Counted from the stretch's first letter, positions 9,660 to 18,641 are shown. The stretch is DNA of 64,000 nt from Tenacibaculum sp. M341 (GCF_004337695.1 NZ_SJXJ01000013.1:1-64000), one strand, 5' to 3'. Notes: a model not told the origin generated them from the letters alone. Made by a program: numbers and translations.

Positions 9660-10507
9660 AGTTGTTTAAAAAAATAATAAAGATTCTGTTAATAGTACTT
9701 CTTTTAGGAGTAGTGATTCTTTATTTTGTTTTTTCTAGTTTTACGGCTCCCAAATCAGATTCAGCTTCTTTGGCGCTGTATGAACAAAGTGTTATTCAAC
9801 CTAAATTATCAAAAGAAATCTTTAGAGGGATGTCTTTTAGAAAAATTGAAATTTTAAAAGATACAACACTACCAACGCTTGTTTTTGTTCATGGAGCAGT
9901 TGGATCTTTAAATGATTTTTCAGCATATATGTCAGATAGCTTATTACAAACAAAGGCTAATATGATAGCTTATGATAGAGTAGGGTACGGGTATCAAGAT
10001 AAACATCAAGCACAGGAAAATATAGCTTTTGAAAGAGATGTTTTGAAAGATATTATCAAGGGTTTAAATAAGGATAAAGTGATTTTGGTTGGATACTCTT
10101 ATGGAGGTCCTATTACTTTAGCAGTAAAGGAAAAGGTTAAAAAGATTATTTTATTAGCGCCAGCTGTAAGTAGTAAAGACGAGGTTGAACCTTGGATGAT
10201 AAATTTTTATAAATGGTCGTTAACAAGGTGGTTGGTACCTGATGTGTGGAAACAAGCAAGTAAAGAAAAGTTGTCTCATAAAAAAGACTTGAGTAATTTT
10301 GAAAAAGAATGGAGTAAAACACCTAATAAAGTAGTGACTGTTCATGGTACAGCTGATTGGATTGTGCCTTATGAAAACTCTAAGTTTATAGAACGTCAGT
10401 TTTCTAAGGAAGATTTTAAATTTGTCTCAATTCCAGAAGCGGGACATGGTTTTATATGGTCGAATTATGAAGAGATTAGGCAACAATTATTAAAAGAGTT
10501 AGATTGA
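9656..10507 (+). CDS. Membrane-anchored alpha/beta hydrolase
   Basis: A 283-residue hydrolase with a GTG start overlapping the stop of the thioesterase gene. An N-terminal hydrophobic anchor (ILLIVLLLGVVILYFVFS, about residues 8-27) is followed by the alpha/beta fold: oxyanion region FVHGAVGS, nucleophile elbow GYSYGG, acid TADWIVP and catalytic His in AGHGFIW. All three catalytic residues are present. It sits between a MenI-like thioesterase and a MenF-like enzyme, so it could be a pathway hydrolase such as a MenH substitute, but the membrane anchor is unlike MenH and I leave the substrate open. Confidence 0.8.
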   Translation: MKLFKKIIKILLIVLLLGVVILYFVFSSFTAPKSDSASLALYEQSVIQPKLSKEIFRGMSFRKIEILKDTTLPTLVFVHGAVGSLNDFSAYMSDSLLQTKANMIAYDRVGYGYQDKHQAQENIAFERDVLKDIIKGLNKDKVILVGYSYGGPITLAVKEKVKKIILLAPAVSSKDEVEPWMINFYKWSLTRWLVPDVWKQASKEKLSHKKDLSNFEKEWSKTPNKVVTVHGTADWIVPYENSKFIERQFSKEDFKFVSIPEAGHGFIWSNYEEIRQQLLKELD

Positions 10508-11556
10508 AAATATTAAAGAGAGCAGAGGAGTCGTTAGAGAAAGAATTACCATTTGTTGTTTACAATAAGCCAAATGAAAAAGCTGTAAAAGGTTTTTTTC
10601 AGAAAAATGAAGAATTATTTACCGCAGCATCTTACACAGAGTCAGGTTTTATTTTCGCACCTTTTGATAATAAAGAAACCTCGATTTTAATTCCTGATAA
10701 TCAATCAGAGTTTTTAGAAGAAGATATTTCTTTTTCAGTATCCCAAGGAAAATTTGAAGAGGTACCATTAGAGGAAGTAGTAAGATTTCAGCATATTGAT
10801 TTAGTTAAAAAAGGAATCGTTGCAATAAACACAGGAAGTTTAAAAAAAGTTGTATTATCTAGAAAAGAGAATGTATTCTTAAAAAAAGATTCAGTTTTAG
10901 ATATATTTAAACGGTTAGTTAAAAATTATCCGACAGCATTTGTTTATCTATGGTTTCATCCTAAAGTAGGTGTGTGGATTGGTGCAACACCCGAGACGTT
11001 GTTAAGTACAACCGAAAATACTTTTAAAACGATGTCTTTAGCAGGTACTTTAACCGCAAAGAATGAAGAAGACATTGTTTGGGGAGAGAAAGAGTTGGAA
11101 GAACAAGAAATGGTAACTGATTATTTAATAGAGAAAATCGGAAGCATAACAAAAGATTATAAAGTTTCTAAACAAGAAACTTATCGAATAGGTGATTTGT
11201 TTCATTTGAGAACAAAAGTTGAAGGAACTTATAACGAATCAATAGAAAGTTTAATAAACTTATTGCATCCAACTCCTGCAGTTTGTGGTTTTCCTAAAGA
11301 ACAAGCAAAGCAGTTTATTTTAGAAAATGAAATGTATCAGCGAAAATTTTATACTGGTTATTTAGGAGAATTGAATATCGGAATAGACTCAGTTAATTCT
11401 TCGAGTTTATTTGTGAATTTAAGATGTATGGAGGTTAATTTAGACGGTGAAAAAGGAACAATATACGTTGGTGGTGGTATTACTAAAGACAGTGAGCCGC
11501 AAAAAGAATTTCAAGAAACTATTTTTAAGTCGTATGCGATTAAAAATAATTTATAG
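10504..11556 (+). CDS. menF: Isochorismate synthase (chorismate-binding enzyme), MenF-like
   Basis: A 350-residue member of the chorismate-utilising family, converting chorismate to isochorismate at the head of menaquinone synthesis. It starts at a TTG that overlaps the preceding TGA by 3 bases, so it is translationally coupled. Recognisable family segments are KVVLSRKE, PTAFVYLWFHP, WIGATPETLL, the catalytic-loop TMSLAGT, HPTPAVCGFPKEQA and the Mg-binding C-terminus (RKFYTGYLGEL ... IYVGGGITKDSEP). It is shorter than E. coli MenF (431 aa) because of a compact N-terminal half, which is usual in Bacteroidota. An isochorismate/siderophore (EntC) role is possible but no siderophore genes are nearby. 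Confidence 0.88.
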   Translation: MKILKRAEESLEKELPFVVYNKPNEKAVKGFFQKNEELFTAASYTESGFIFAPFDNKETSILIPDNQSEFLEEDISFSVSQGKFEEVPLEEVVRFQHIDLVKKGIVAINTGSLKKVVLSRKENVFLKKDSVLDIFKRLVKNYPTAFVYLWFHPKVGVWIGATPETLLSTTENTFKTMSLAGTLTAKNEEDIVWGEKELEEQEMVTDYLIEKIGSITKDYKVSKQETYRIGDLFHLRTKVEGTYNESIESLINLLHPTPAVCGFPKEQAKQFILENEMYQRKFYTGYLGELNIGIDSVNSSSLFVNLRCMEVNLDGEKGTIYVGGGITKDSEPQKEFQETIFKSYAIKNNL

Positions 11557-11582
11557 TAGAAATTAGTTCTAGATTTATTTAC

Positions 11583-11673
11583 AACCGATTAAAAAAACCA
11601 AACTATTAAATATGTAAGCATATTAATAAGAATGGTTTTTAATTGTGTAAATTGAATTTGAACTAAATCGGTT
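11583..11673. terminator. Nested inverted repeats between convergent menF and the PUR-like gene
   Basis: Outer arms AACCGATT (11583-11590) and AATCGGTT (11666-11673) enclose inner arms AAAAACCA (11593-11600) and TGGTTTTT (11633-11640). The inner pair ends in a T run for the + strand transcript and an A run in the other sense, consistent with bidirectional termination. Confidence 0.55.
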
Positions 11674-12031
11674 ATATGTCGTCAAAAGAAACATCAGTAA
11701 AACTCTCAGCAGTTTGCTCTACTAATACTTCTTCATTTTTCTTATAATCTTTTTGGTGTCTTTCGCTAATAACTTCACTACCTTTTTGAGAAATAATATA
11801 CTCTGTAGCTTTGTTTAACATGTCTTTGAAATCATTAAAATCTTCTTTGTACAAGTAGATTTTGTGTTTTTGATAATGGAAAGAACCATCATCATGTGTA
11901 AATTTTTTACTCTCAGTTACAGTTAGATAATAATCATCTGCTTTCGTTGCTCTAACATCGAAGAAGTAAGTTCTTCTTCCTGCTCTTAATACTTGTGAAA
12001 AGATTTCTTCTTGTTCAGCTCTCTCGCTCAT
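11672..12031 (-). CDS. DUF3276 / PUR-alpha-like nucleic-acid-binding protein
   Basis: A 119-residue cytoplasmic protein. The stretch EIFSQVLRAGRRTYFFDVRA, then DYYLTVTESKK and KIYLYKEDFNDFKDML, is the single PUR repeat of the Bacteroidota DUF3276 family, which is related to the Borrelia regulator BpuR and to eukaryotic Pur-alpha. Such proteins bind single-stranded DNA or RNA through the curved beta-sheet. The remaining 30 C-terminal residues are charged and probably disordered. The stop codon lies within one arm of an inverted repeat (AACCGATT 11583-11590 with AATCGGTT 11666-11673) that encloses a second one, probably a bidirectional terminator with menF. Confidence 0.85.
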   Translation of the reverse strand: MSERAEQEEIFSQVLRAGRRTYFFDVRATKADDYYLTVTESKKFTHDDGSFHYQKHKIYLYKEDFNDFKDMLNKATEYIISQKGSEVISERHQKDYKKNEEVLVEQTAESFTDVSFDDI

Positions 12032-12113
12032 AATTCAAAGTCTTAATAATACTAGTTATTTGTTTTTTTCACTAACAAATCTAACAAAATATTTGACTAA
12101 ACCATATAAAAGT

Positions 12114-13868
12114 CTAAATTTCTTTTTCTAAAAGTTGTTGTTCATACAAATTTTTATATATTCCGTTTCTTGTTATAAGTTGATTATGAGTTCCTTGTTC
12201 TGCTATTTTTCCGTTCTCTAGAATGATGATTTTGTCAGCGTTTTTAACCGATGAAACTCTGTGACTTATGATAAAAGTAGTCTTACCTTTTGATATTTCA
12301 TTTAAGTTAGAAAGTATTCTTTCCTCAGTTTCAGTGTCTACGGCAGATAAGCAATCATCAAAAACTAAAATTTTAGGATCTTTAATAATTGCTCTTGCGA
12401 TAGAGGTACGTTGTTTTTGACCACCAGATAAAGTAACACCTCTTTCTCCTAAAATAGTTTTGTAACCATTCTTAAATTGAACAATATTATCGTGAATAAC
12501 TGCTTTTTTGGCTGCGTTTATGATATCTTTTTCAGAAGCATCATTTTTACCAAATTTGATATTGTTTTCAATAGTATCAGAAAAAAGGAAAGGATCTTGA
12601 GGAACAAAACCAATTTGATCTCTTAGGTTGTACAAGTTCAAATCCTTTATAGGAGTACCATCAATATTAATAGTTCCTTCCGTGGTATCGTACATTCTAG
12701 TAATTAAATTGGCAATAGAAGTTTTACCACAACCAGTTTTTCCCATAAAAGCAATGGTTTCTCCTTCTTCAACATCAAAACTAATATTATTTAAAGCAGT
12801 AATGTTTGTATCGTCATAAGTTAGAAATACATTATTGAAACTGATATTTCCTCTTAAGGTAGTTTTTTCGTTATTGGTATTAATTATTTCAGGTTTTTGC
12901 TGTAAAAATTCATTAACTCTTTGTTGTGAAACTTCTGCCTGCTGAATAATAGAAGTAACCCATCCAACAATTGCTACTGGCCAAGTTAAAATATTAACGT
13001 ATAAAATGAATTCAGCAATAACACCTATTCTAATATTTCCAGCTATGTATTGTTTACCACCAATATATAGAACTAATATGTTGCTTATTCCAATTAATAA
13101 AATCATTAAAGGAAAAAACAATGCTTGTACTTTAGATAAATCGATATTCTTTTCTTTAGATTCATCAGCAAGTTCATTAAAGCCATTTAAAACGTTCTTT
13201 TCAATAGCATACGATTTTACAACATTAATTCCAGAGAAAAATTCTTGATTAAAAGTGGTAAGTTTAGAAAGGTATTCTTGAACAATAGTAGTACGCTTGT
13301 TGATTTGCTTACTTAAAAAGAAGATAGATATTGATAGAACAGGAAAAGGAATTAAAGTATATAAAGTTAACTTTAAATCAGTATTTAACATTTTTGTAAA
13401 TCCAATAGCAAATAATACAATCATATTTAATGAGTACATTATGGCAGGACCAAAGTACATTCTTACTTTAGAGACATCCTCAGATATACGATTCATTAAA
13501 TCACCAGTTCTATTTTTCTTGTAAAAATTGGTAGAAAGTCTTTGATATTGCTGGTAAATCTCGTTTTTCAGATCAAATTCAATCAATCTAGAAACTACAA
13601 TTATGGTTTGTCTCATTAAAAAAGTGAAAAAACCAGCTAAAAGAGTAATACCAACAATCATTAAAATATTAATTAATAACTCATGTTTTACTTCTTCTAG
13701 GTCTGTAACATTTCCTTTTAAATAATCTTCAACTATGTTTAAAGAATTCTTTATTATTTCAGGAATTTTTAAGGCTAATAATTTAGATAAAACGGTAATT
13801 ATTACTCCTATAAATAATCGCCATTTATACTTTACAAAGTATTTATTTAAATATTGTAGTGCTTTCAA
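12114..13868 (-). CDS. ABC exporter, fused transmembrane and ATPase domains (MdlB/MsbA type)
   Basis: A 584-residue half-transporter: six membrane helices in residues 1-310, then an ATPase domain. Motifs seen are Walker A GKTGCGKTS, Q-loop GFVPQDPFLFSDT, signature LSGGQKQRTSIARA, Walker B ILVFDD, and H-loop ISHRVSS. The residue after the Walker B aspartate is Asp rather than the usual catalytic Glu (FDDCLSAVD), as in MdlA/BmrD-like subunits that form heterodimers with one weak ATP site. No partner is adjacent. Substrate unknown: lipid, drug or peptide export are all possible. Confidence 0.9.
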   Translation of the reverse strand: MKALQYLNKYFVKYKWRLFIGVIITVLSKLLALKIPEIIKNSLNIVEDYLKGNVTDLEEVKHELLINILMIVGITLLAGFFTFLMRQTIIVVSRLIEFDLKNEIYQQYQRLSTNFYKKNRTGDLMNRISEDVSKVRMYFGPAIMYSLNMIVLFAIGFTKMLNTDLKLTLYTLIPFPVLSISIFFLSKQINKRTTIVQEYLSKLTTFNQEFFSGINVVKSYAIEKNVLNGFNELADESKEKNIDLSKVQALFFPLMILLIGISNILVLYIGGKQYIAGNIRIGVIAEFILYVNILTWPVAIVGWVTSIIQQAEVSQQRVNEFLQQKPEIINTNNEKTTLRGNISFNNVFLTYDDTNITALNNISFDVEEGETIAFMGKTGCGKTSIANLITRMYDTTEGTINIDGTPIKDLNLYNLRDQIGFVPQDPFLFSDTIENNIKFGKNDASEKDIINAAKKAVIHDNIVQFKNGYKTILGERGVTLSGGQKQRTSIARAIIKDPKILVFDDCLSAVDTETEERILSNLNEISKGKTTFIISHRVSSVKNADKIIILENGKIAEQGTHNQLITRNGIYKNLYEQQLLEKEI

Positions 13869-13960
13869 TGTTTAAAAATGAATTTTTATGTTTGTTTTTT
13901 TATTAAATATTAAAAAGAAAACGTTTTCTTATTACGAAATTCTTAAATTAACAGTCTTTT

Positions 13961-13992
13961 TTTGTTTATTAATTACGACTTTTATATTTTAG
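13961..13992 (+). promoter_or_regulatory. Promoter of the leucine dehydrogenase gene
   Basis: TTTG at 13961-13964, a 20-base spacer, and TATTTTAG at 13985-13992 match the Bacteroidota TTTG / TAnnTTTG promoter with two mismatches in the -7 box. Transcription would begin about 50 bases before the ATG. Confidence 0.5.
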
Positions 13993-14046
13993 CAATCTCA
14001 ATATTAAGAAATAGTAAAGCATTTCTTTATAAAAACAACTAAACAT

Positions 14047-15147
14047 ATGATGTCGGAAATTATAGATACCAAAGATCTTAAAAACGATCCTGTTTTCGGA
14101 CAGTTATCTTTTGATGGTCATGAACAAGTCGTTTTTTGCAATGACGAAGATACAGGTTTAAAAGCAATAATCGGTGTTCACAATACAACTTTAGGACCTG
14201 CTTTAGGAGGTACAAGAATGTGGCAATACAAAACCGAATGGGAAGCTTTAAACGATGTGTTAAGATTATCTCGTGGGATGACATATAAAGCAGCTATTAC
14301 TGGTTTAAACTTAGGTGGAGGTAAAGCTGTAATTATTGGTGATGCTAAAACTCAAAAGAACGATGCGTTAATGCGTAAGTTTGGTGAGTTTGTTGATTCT
14401 TTAAGCGGAAGATATATTACTGCTGAAGATGTAGGTATGGAAACTCGTGATATGGATGTTGTAAGAGAAGTAACACCTCACGTAACTGGTGTTTCTGAAT
14501 CTAATGGAGGTTCTGGAAATCCTTCTCCTGTAACAGCTTACGGTGTATACATGGGAATGAAAGCTGCTGCTAAATATAAGTTTGGTACTGATAATTTAGA
14601 AGGAAAAAAAGTGTTAGTACAAGGTGTTGGTCATGTAGGAGAAACTTTAGTGAAGCATATTACTGATGAAGGAGCTCAAGTTATTTTAAATGACATAAAC
14701 GAGGCTCGTTTAGAGGAGTTAAGTAAAAAATACAATGCTAATGTAGCTTTAGGAAATGATGTTTACGGATTGGATATTGATATTTATGCTCCATGTGCAT
14801 TAGGTGCTACTGTAAATGATGATAGTATTGCTCAATTACAAGCTAAAGTTATTGCAGGTGCTGCAAACAATCAGTTAGCAGATGAATTAAGACACGGAAA
14901 GATGTTAAAAGAAAAGGGAATTGTTTATGCTCCTGATTTCTTAATTAACGCTGGTGGTATCATTAATGTGTATGCAGAAGTAGCTGGTTATGATAAAGCA
15001 GAAAGCTTAAAAAGAACCGAAAACATATACAATACTACATTGGAAATACTTGATTTAGCAGAAAAAGAAAATATTACAACACACAGAGCTGCGTTTAATA
15101 TTGCACAAGCGAGAATAGATGCTCGTAAAAAAGAACAAAATAGCTAA
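14047..15147 (+). CDS. Leucine (branched-chain amino acid) dehydrogenase
   Basis: A 366-residue Glu/Leu/Phe/Val dehydrogenase that reversibly deaminates leucine, valine and isoleucine to the 2-oxo acids with NAD. The N-terminal domain has the substrate-binding GPALGGTRMW and the catalytic-lysine motif LNLGGGKAVIIGD. The Rossmann domain carries GVGHVGETLV. The conserved NNQLA and DFLINAGGIINVY segments follow. Length is normal for the family. Two ATGs lie side by side at 14047 and 14050, and either may be used. A strong rho-independent terminator follows. It is monocistronic and divergent from the ABC exporter. Confidence 0.93.
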   Translation: MMSEIIDTKDLKNDPVFGQLSFDGHEQVVFCNDEDTGLKAIIGVHNTTLGPALGGTRMWQYKTEWEALNDVLRLSRGMTYKAAITGLNLGGGKAVIIGDAKTQKNDALMRKFGEFVDSLSGRYITAEDVGMETRDMDVVREVTPHVTGVSESNGGSGNPSPVTAYGVYMGMKAAAKYKFGTDNLEGKKVLVQGVGHVGETLVKHITDEGAQVILNDINEARLEELSKKYNANVALGNDVYGLDIDIYAPCALGATVNDDSIAQLQAKVIAGAANNQLADELRHGKMLKEKGIVYAPDFLINAGGIINVYAEVAGYDKAESLKRTENIYNTTLEILDLAEKENITTHRAAFNIAQARIDARKKEQNS

Positions 15148-15177
15148 AGCAAACCAATAAAAGTTATATTTTTGCAA

Positions 15178-15207
15178 GGCGATAGAGTTTTCTCTATCGC
15201 CTTTTTT
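15178..15207 (+). terminator. Rho-independent terminator of leucine dehydrogenase
   Basis: A perfect 10-bp stem (GGCGATAGAG 15178-15187 with CTCTATCGCC 15192-15201), a TTTT loop and a T6 tail. A TATTTTTG box at 15167-15174 just before it could start nusB transcripts that include the hairpin, but no -33 element is evident. Confidence 0.88.
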
Positions 15208-15222
15208 AAAGTTCCTACATAA

Positions 15223-16161
15223 ATGATTAATAGAAGACATATTCGTTTAAAAGTTATGCAATCTGTATACGCTATGCAGCAATCTCAGAATACAGATTTG
15301 ATTAAAGAAGAGAAGTTCTTGAAGTTTAGTGTTCAAAAAATGTTTGATTTATATGTGCTAAATTTTCAATTGATACTTGAAGTGCAAAAATTGGCGGCAA
15401 AGAAAATTGAACTTTCAAAGAAGAAAATTTTAGCTACTAAAGAAGATTTAAATCCAAACACCAAGTTTATTGACAATGAACTAATCAATCAAATTAAAGA
15501 TAGTGTTAGTTTAGAAGGTTATGTTGAGTTAAATAATTTGAATAACTGGGATTTAGACGACGAATATGTAAAGATAATTTGGGAAAAACTTTCAAAGAGT
15601 AAGCTTTATGAAGAATACATGAAGACTAGAGAAAATTCTTTTCATGAAGATCAAATTTTCTTAGTAAACTTTTTTAAAGAAATTATTGCTCCAGAGGAAA
15701 AATTAGCTGAGTACTACGAGGATAAGATGATTTCTTGGGTTGATGATATTCCTTTCGTAAATACTTGGGTAGTTAAAACTCTAAACAAACAGAAAAAACA
15801 AAACATTTTTGTATTAGGTAACTTATACAAAGATGAAGATGATAAAAGATTTGTTACCGAGTTGTTTAATAAAGTAATGTTGCATAAGCACAAATATGAT
15901 GATGACATTACAGATAAAACACCAAACTGGGAAACAGACAGAATTGCTGATATAGATATGATTTTATTAAAAATGGCAATCACCGAATTTTTACACTTTC
16001 CATCAATACCAAGTAGAGTAACTATTAACGAATATATTGAGTTAGCAAAAGATTATTCTACAAATAAGAGTGGTTATTTCATAAATGGAGTATTAGATAA
16101 GTTATCTAAAAGTTATACTGAATCTAAAAAGATGGTAAAGATTGGAAGAGGCTTACTTTAA
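15223..16161 (+). CDS. nusB: Transcription antitermination factor NusB
   Basis: A 312-residue protein. NusB binds boxA RNA with S10 to prevent termination in rRNA operons. The N-terminus (MINRRHIRLKVMQSVYAM) and the C-terminal half (WETDRIADIDMILLKMAITEFLHFPSIPSRVTINEYIELAKDYS ... FINGVLDKL, cited in parts) are the NusB helical fold, including the arginine-rich boxA-binding start. Bacteroidota NusB proteins are about twice the length of E. coli NusB (139 aa) owing to an inserted helical region, here roughly residues 30-190. It begins a run of short-spaced genes with DUF1573, yajC, the YbbR-like gene and coaE, an order common in Flavobacteriaceae. Confidence 0.9.
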   Translation: MINRRHIRLKVMQSVYAMQQSQNTDLIKEEKFLKFSVQKMFDLYVLNFQLILEVQKLAAKKIELSKKKILATKEDLNPNTKFIDNELINQIKDSVSLEGYVELNNLNNWDLDDEYVKIIWEKLSKSKLYEEYMKTRENSFHEDQIFLVNFFKEIIAPEEKLAEYYEDKMISWVDDIPFVNTWVVKTLNKQKKQNIFVLGNLYKDEDDKRFVTELFNKVMLHKHKYDDDITDKTPNWETDRIADIDMILLKMAITEFLHFPSIPSRVTINEYIELAKDYSTNKSGYFINGVLDKLSKSYTESKKMVKIGRGLL

Positions 16162-16209
16162 ATAAATAATAAAAAGTTTTAATTTTACATTAACTAATAC
16201 ATTAACAAA

Positions 16210-16686
16210 ATGAAAAAACTAATATTAGGAATAGCTATTTTAACATCGGTAAGTACATTAGTTTCTTGCGGAAATGGAGGTAGTAGTGCTACTACAAAAA
16301 TTAATAAAGCTAACGTAATTAGCGCAGAAGAAAGAGACAAGCAAATTAGTGCTGGTGCTCCAGAAATTTCTTTTGATAAAGTAGAACATGATTTTGGTAC
16401 TGTAGACGAAGGTTTTGTAGTTGAAACTTCTTTTAAAGTAACTAACAGTGGTAAATCAGATTTAGTAATTACAAATGCAAAAGCAAGTTGTGGTTGTACA
16501 GTTCCAACTTGGCCAAGAGAAGCAATTAAGCCAGGTGAGTCTTCAGAAATTCAAGTTAGATTTAACACTTCTGGTAAGCCAAATAAACAAAGTAAAACAA
16601 TCACATTATCTACAAATACTGAAAAAGGTCAAGAGTTATTGAAAATTTCAGGTATGGTAGTTCCAAAATCTAAAACGAAAGCTTAA
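16210..16686 (+). CDS. DUF1573 domain lipoprotein
   Basis: A 158-residue exported protein. The signal peptide ends in a lipobox (STLVSCG), so it is probably lipidated at Cys20. The mature part (APEISFDKVEHDFGTVDEGF, then FKVTNSGKSDLVI, ASCGCTVPTWP and KTITLSTNTE) is the DUF1573 immunoglobulin-like domain with its conserved CGC pair. Function is unknown; the domain is related to the ASH/HYDIN folds that mediate protein contacts. The stop codon overlaps the ATG of yajC by one base (TAATG), so the two are translationally coupled. Confidence 0.88.
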   Translation: MKKLILGIAILTSVSTLVSCGNGGSSATTKINKANVISAEERDKQISAGAPEISFDKVEHDFGTVDEGFVVETSFKVTNSGKSDLVITNAKASCGCTVPTWPREAIKPGESSEIQVRFNTSGKPNKQSKTITLSTNTEKGQELLKISGMVVPKSKTKA

Positions 16687-16994
16687 TGTTTCAAATGATT
16701 TTTTTACAATCTCAAGGTTTTGATCAAAGAGGAATGATATTTATGTTTGGTGCATTAGCAGTGATGTACTTTTTTTTAATATTACCTCAAAGGAGAAAAG
16801 CTAAAAAAGAGAAAGAATTTAGAAACGATATTAAAAAGGGAACTAAAGTTGTAACAACAAGTGGTATTCATGGTAAAGTTGCAGAAATTAACGATACTAA
16901 CAATACTGTTGTAATAGAAACGGGTGCAGGTAAGATTCGATTTGAAAGAGCTGCCATTTCTATGGAATTGTCGCAAAAACTTTCCCAAAAATAA
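16686..16994 (+). CDS. yajC: Sec translocase accessory subunit YajC
   Basis: A 102-residue protein with a single membrane helix (MIFMFGALAVMYFFLILP) followed by the YajC signature QRRKAKKEKEF and a small cytoplasmic SH3-like domain (IKKGTKVVTTSGIHGKV, then VVIETGAGKIRFERAAI). It associates with SecDF at the Sec channel. It is coupled to the preceding lipoprotein gene and followed by a strong terminator. Confidence 0.94.
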   Translation: MFQMIFLQSQGFDQRGMIFMFGALAVMYFFLILPQRRKAKKEKEFRNDIKKGTKVVTTSGIHGKVAEINDTNNTVVIETGAGKIRFERAAISMELSQKLSQK

Positions 16995-17012
16995 TTAATA
17001 AATTCAATCATT

Positions 17013-17041
17013 AAAGTGAGCTTATTGCTCACTTTTTTTTG
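17013..17041 (+). terminator. Rho-independent terminator after yajC
   Basis: Stem AAAGTGAGC (17013-17021) and GCTCACTTT (17027-17035) with a five-base loop and a T run to 17040. Confidence 0.88.
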
Positions 17042-17068
17042 TTTTAAAATATCTTAATGTTATCTTTA
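17038..17068 (+). promoter_or_regulatory. Promoter of the YbbR-like gene and coaE
   Basis: TTTG at 17038-17041, a 19-base spacer, and TATCTTTA at 17061-17068, one mismatch from TAnnTTTG. It directly abuts the preceding terminator, so the two downstream genes have their own start. Confidence 0.6.
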
Positions 17069-17096
17069 ATCTGATACAAACAAAAAATAGAGACTA

Positions 17097-18032
17097 TTGA
17101 ATAAAAGAATACAAATACCTAAAATATTTTTTGGTTTTTTATTGACGTCATTTTTCATGTGGTTCCTTATTAATTTATCTAAGGAGTATGTTACTAAGAT
17201 TACTTATTATGTTAGTTACGATAATTTAGCTCAGGATAAAATATTACAAGAAACACCTTTGCAAAAAATAGATTTTCTAATAAAAGGGAATGGTTTTAAA
17301 CTTTTCACAGCAAGTTTCAGTAATAAACGTCTTTCATTTTCTGTAGATAAATTAAAAAGTAAAAATACAACTGATTATTATTTACTAACCAATAATAAAA
17401 AAAGAGAGATTCAAGATCAACTTAATTCAGGTTTAGAGCTTGTAGATATTTTAAAAGACACTTTGCACTTTAAATTAGGAACCTTAAAAACAAAAAAAGT
17501 TCCTGTTGTTCCAGATTTAGATTTAAATTATAAGTTAGGTTTCGGTTTGGCTGAAATGAAAATAAATCCTGATAGTATTTTAATTTCTGGTCCAGAATTA
17601 CAAATAAATAAGATTAAAGAAATTACAACTAAAAAAGTGGCTTTTCAAGAAGTGAATGAAGATTTTTCTACAGATTTAGAAGTAGAGAGAAAGATGTTGT
17701 CTGATAATGTAAAGTTGAGTAACTCTTCAATAAATATAGAGTTGCTGATAGATAAATTTACTGAAGGAACTTTGGAAGTACCTATTAAAATAATAAATGC
17801 TCCTAAAAATTTGGAGTTGAATACTTTTCCGAAGAATGTTAAAATAACATACAGAGTAGGTTTAAAGAATTACAATAAAATATCGGCAGATTTATTTAAT
17901 GTAGTATGTGATTATAAATTTACAAAGGATGGAAACTTATCTTATTTAGTACCTAAATTGGAAGATGCTCCTGAGCTGATATCTTTAGTAAGAGTATCAC
18001 CGCAAAAAATTGATTTTTTAATTCAAAAATAA
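17097..18032 (+). CDS. YbbR-like domain protein (CdaR-like)
   Basis: A 311-residue membrane-anchored protein read from a TTG start. A helix at residues 10-28 (FFGFLLTSFFMWFLINLS) precedes an extracytoplasmic region built of YbbR-like beta repeats (for example VPVVPDLDLNYKLGFGL ... NPDSILISGPE). In Firmicutes CdaR regulates the diadenylate cyclase CdaA; in Bacteroidota the YbbR protein usually lies next to coaE, as here, and its role is not established. No diadenylate cyclase gene is in the window. Confidence 0.8.
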   Translation: MNKRIQIPKIFFGFLLTSFFMWFLINLSKEYVTKITYYVSYDNLAQDKILQETPLQKIDFLIKGNGFKLFTASFSNKRLSFSVDKLKSKNTTDYYLLTNNKKREIQDQLNSGLELVDILKDTLHFKLGTLKTKKVPVVPDLDLNYKLGFGLAEMKINPDSILISGPELQINKIKEITTKKVAFQEVNEDFSTDLEVERKMLSDNVKLSNSSINIELLIDKFTEGTLEVPIKIINAPKNLELNTFPKNVKITYRVGLKNYNKISADLFNVVCDYKFTKDGNLSYLVPKLEDAPELISLVRVSPQKIDFLIQK

Positions 18033-18062
18033 GATTTCTTAAAAATTAAAATTGTAAAAAAA

Positions 18063-18641
18063 ATGTTAGTAGGTATAACAGGAGGAATAGGAAGTGGAAA
18101 AACAACTGTAGCAAAGTTGTTCGCAAAATTTGAAAATGTTGTTATTTATTTTGCAGATCAAGAAGCAAAACAATTGATGAACACATCAAGTATAATAAAA
18201 GAGAAAATAATAGCGAACTTCTCCTCAGAAGCATATATAAATGATGAGTTAAATAGGAAGTTCTTATCTAATATCGTTTTTAATAATAAAGAGAAACTTC
18301 ATTTATTAAATTCAATAGTACATCCAGAAGTTTTTAAGCATTTACAAGATTTTAGAGAAGAGAATGCAGATAAAGATTATATACTTTATGAAAATGCTAT
18401 TTTGTTTGAAAATGGAAGTGATAAGTTGTGTGATAAAATTATAACAGTAACAGCTCCAGTTGATGTTAGAATACAAAGAGTTGTTGATAGAGATAAGGTT
18501 ACAAAAGAAGAAGTAATGAGTAGAATTAACAATCAATGGACTGATATGAAAAAGATACTTCAATCAAATTATGTTATTCACAATATATTACTTAGCGATA
18601 CTGAGAATCAGGTAAGTAAAATTCATAATAAATTAACATAA
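18063..18641 (+). CDS. coaE: Dephospho-CoA kinase
   Basis: A 192-residue cytoplasmic kinase that phosphorylates the 3'-hydroxyl of dephospho-CoA, the last step of coenzyme A synthesis. The P-loop GITGGIGSGKTT is at the N-terminus. YFADQEAK matches the family's D-A-D region in altered form, and HPEVF, the acidic LYENAILFENG and the RIQRVVDRD segment are characteristic. Length is close to the family norm of about 200 residues. The spacing of 30 bases after the YbbR-like gene suggests co-transcription. Confidence 0.93.
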   Translation: MLVGITGGIGSGKTTVAKLFAKFENVVIYFADQEAKQLMNTSSIIKEKIIANFSSEAYINDELNRKFLSNIVFNNKEKLHLLNSIVHPEVFKHLQDFREENADKDYILYENAILFENGSDKLCDKIITVTAPVDVRIQRVVDRDKVTKEEVMSRINNQWTDMKKILQSNYVIHNILLSDTENQVSKIHNKLT

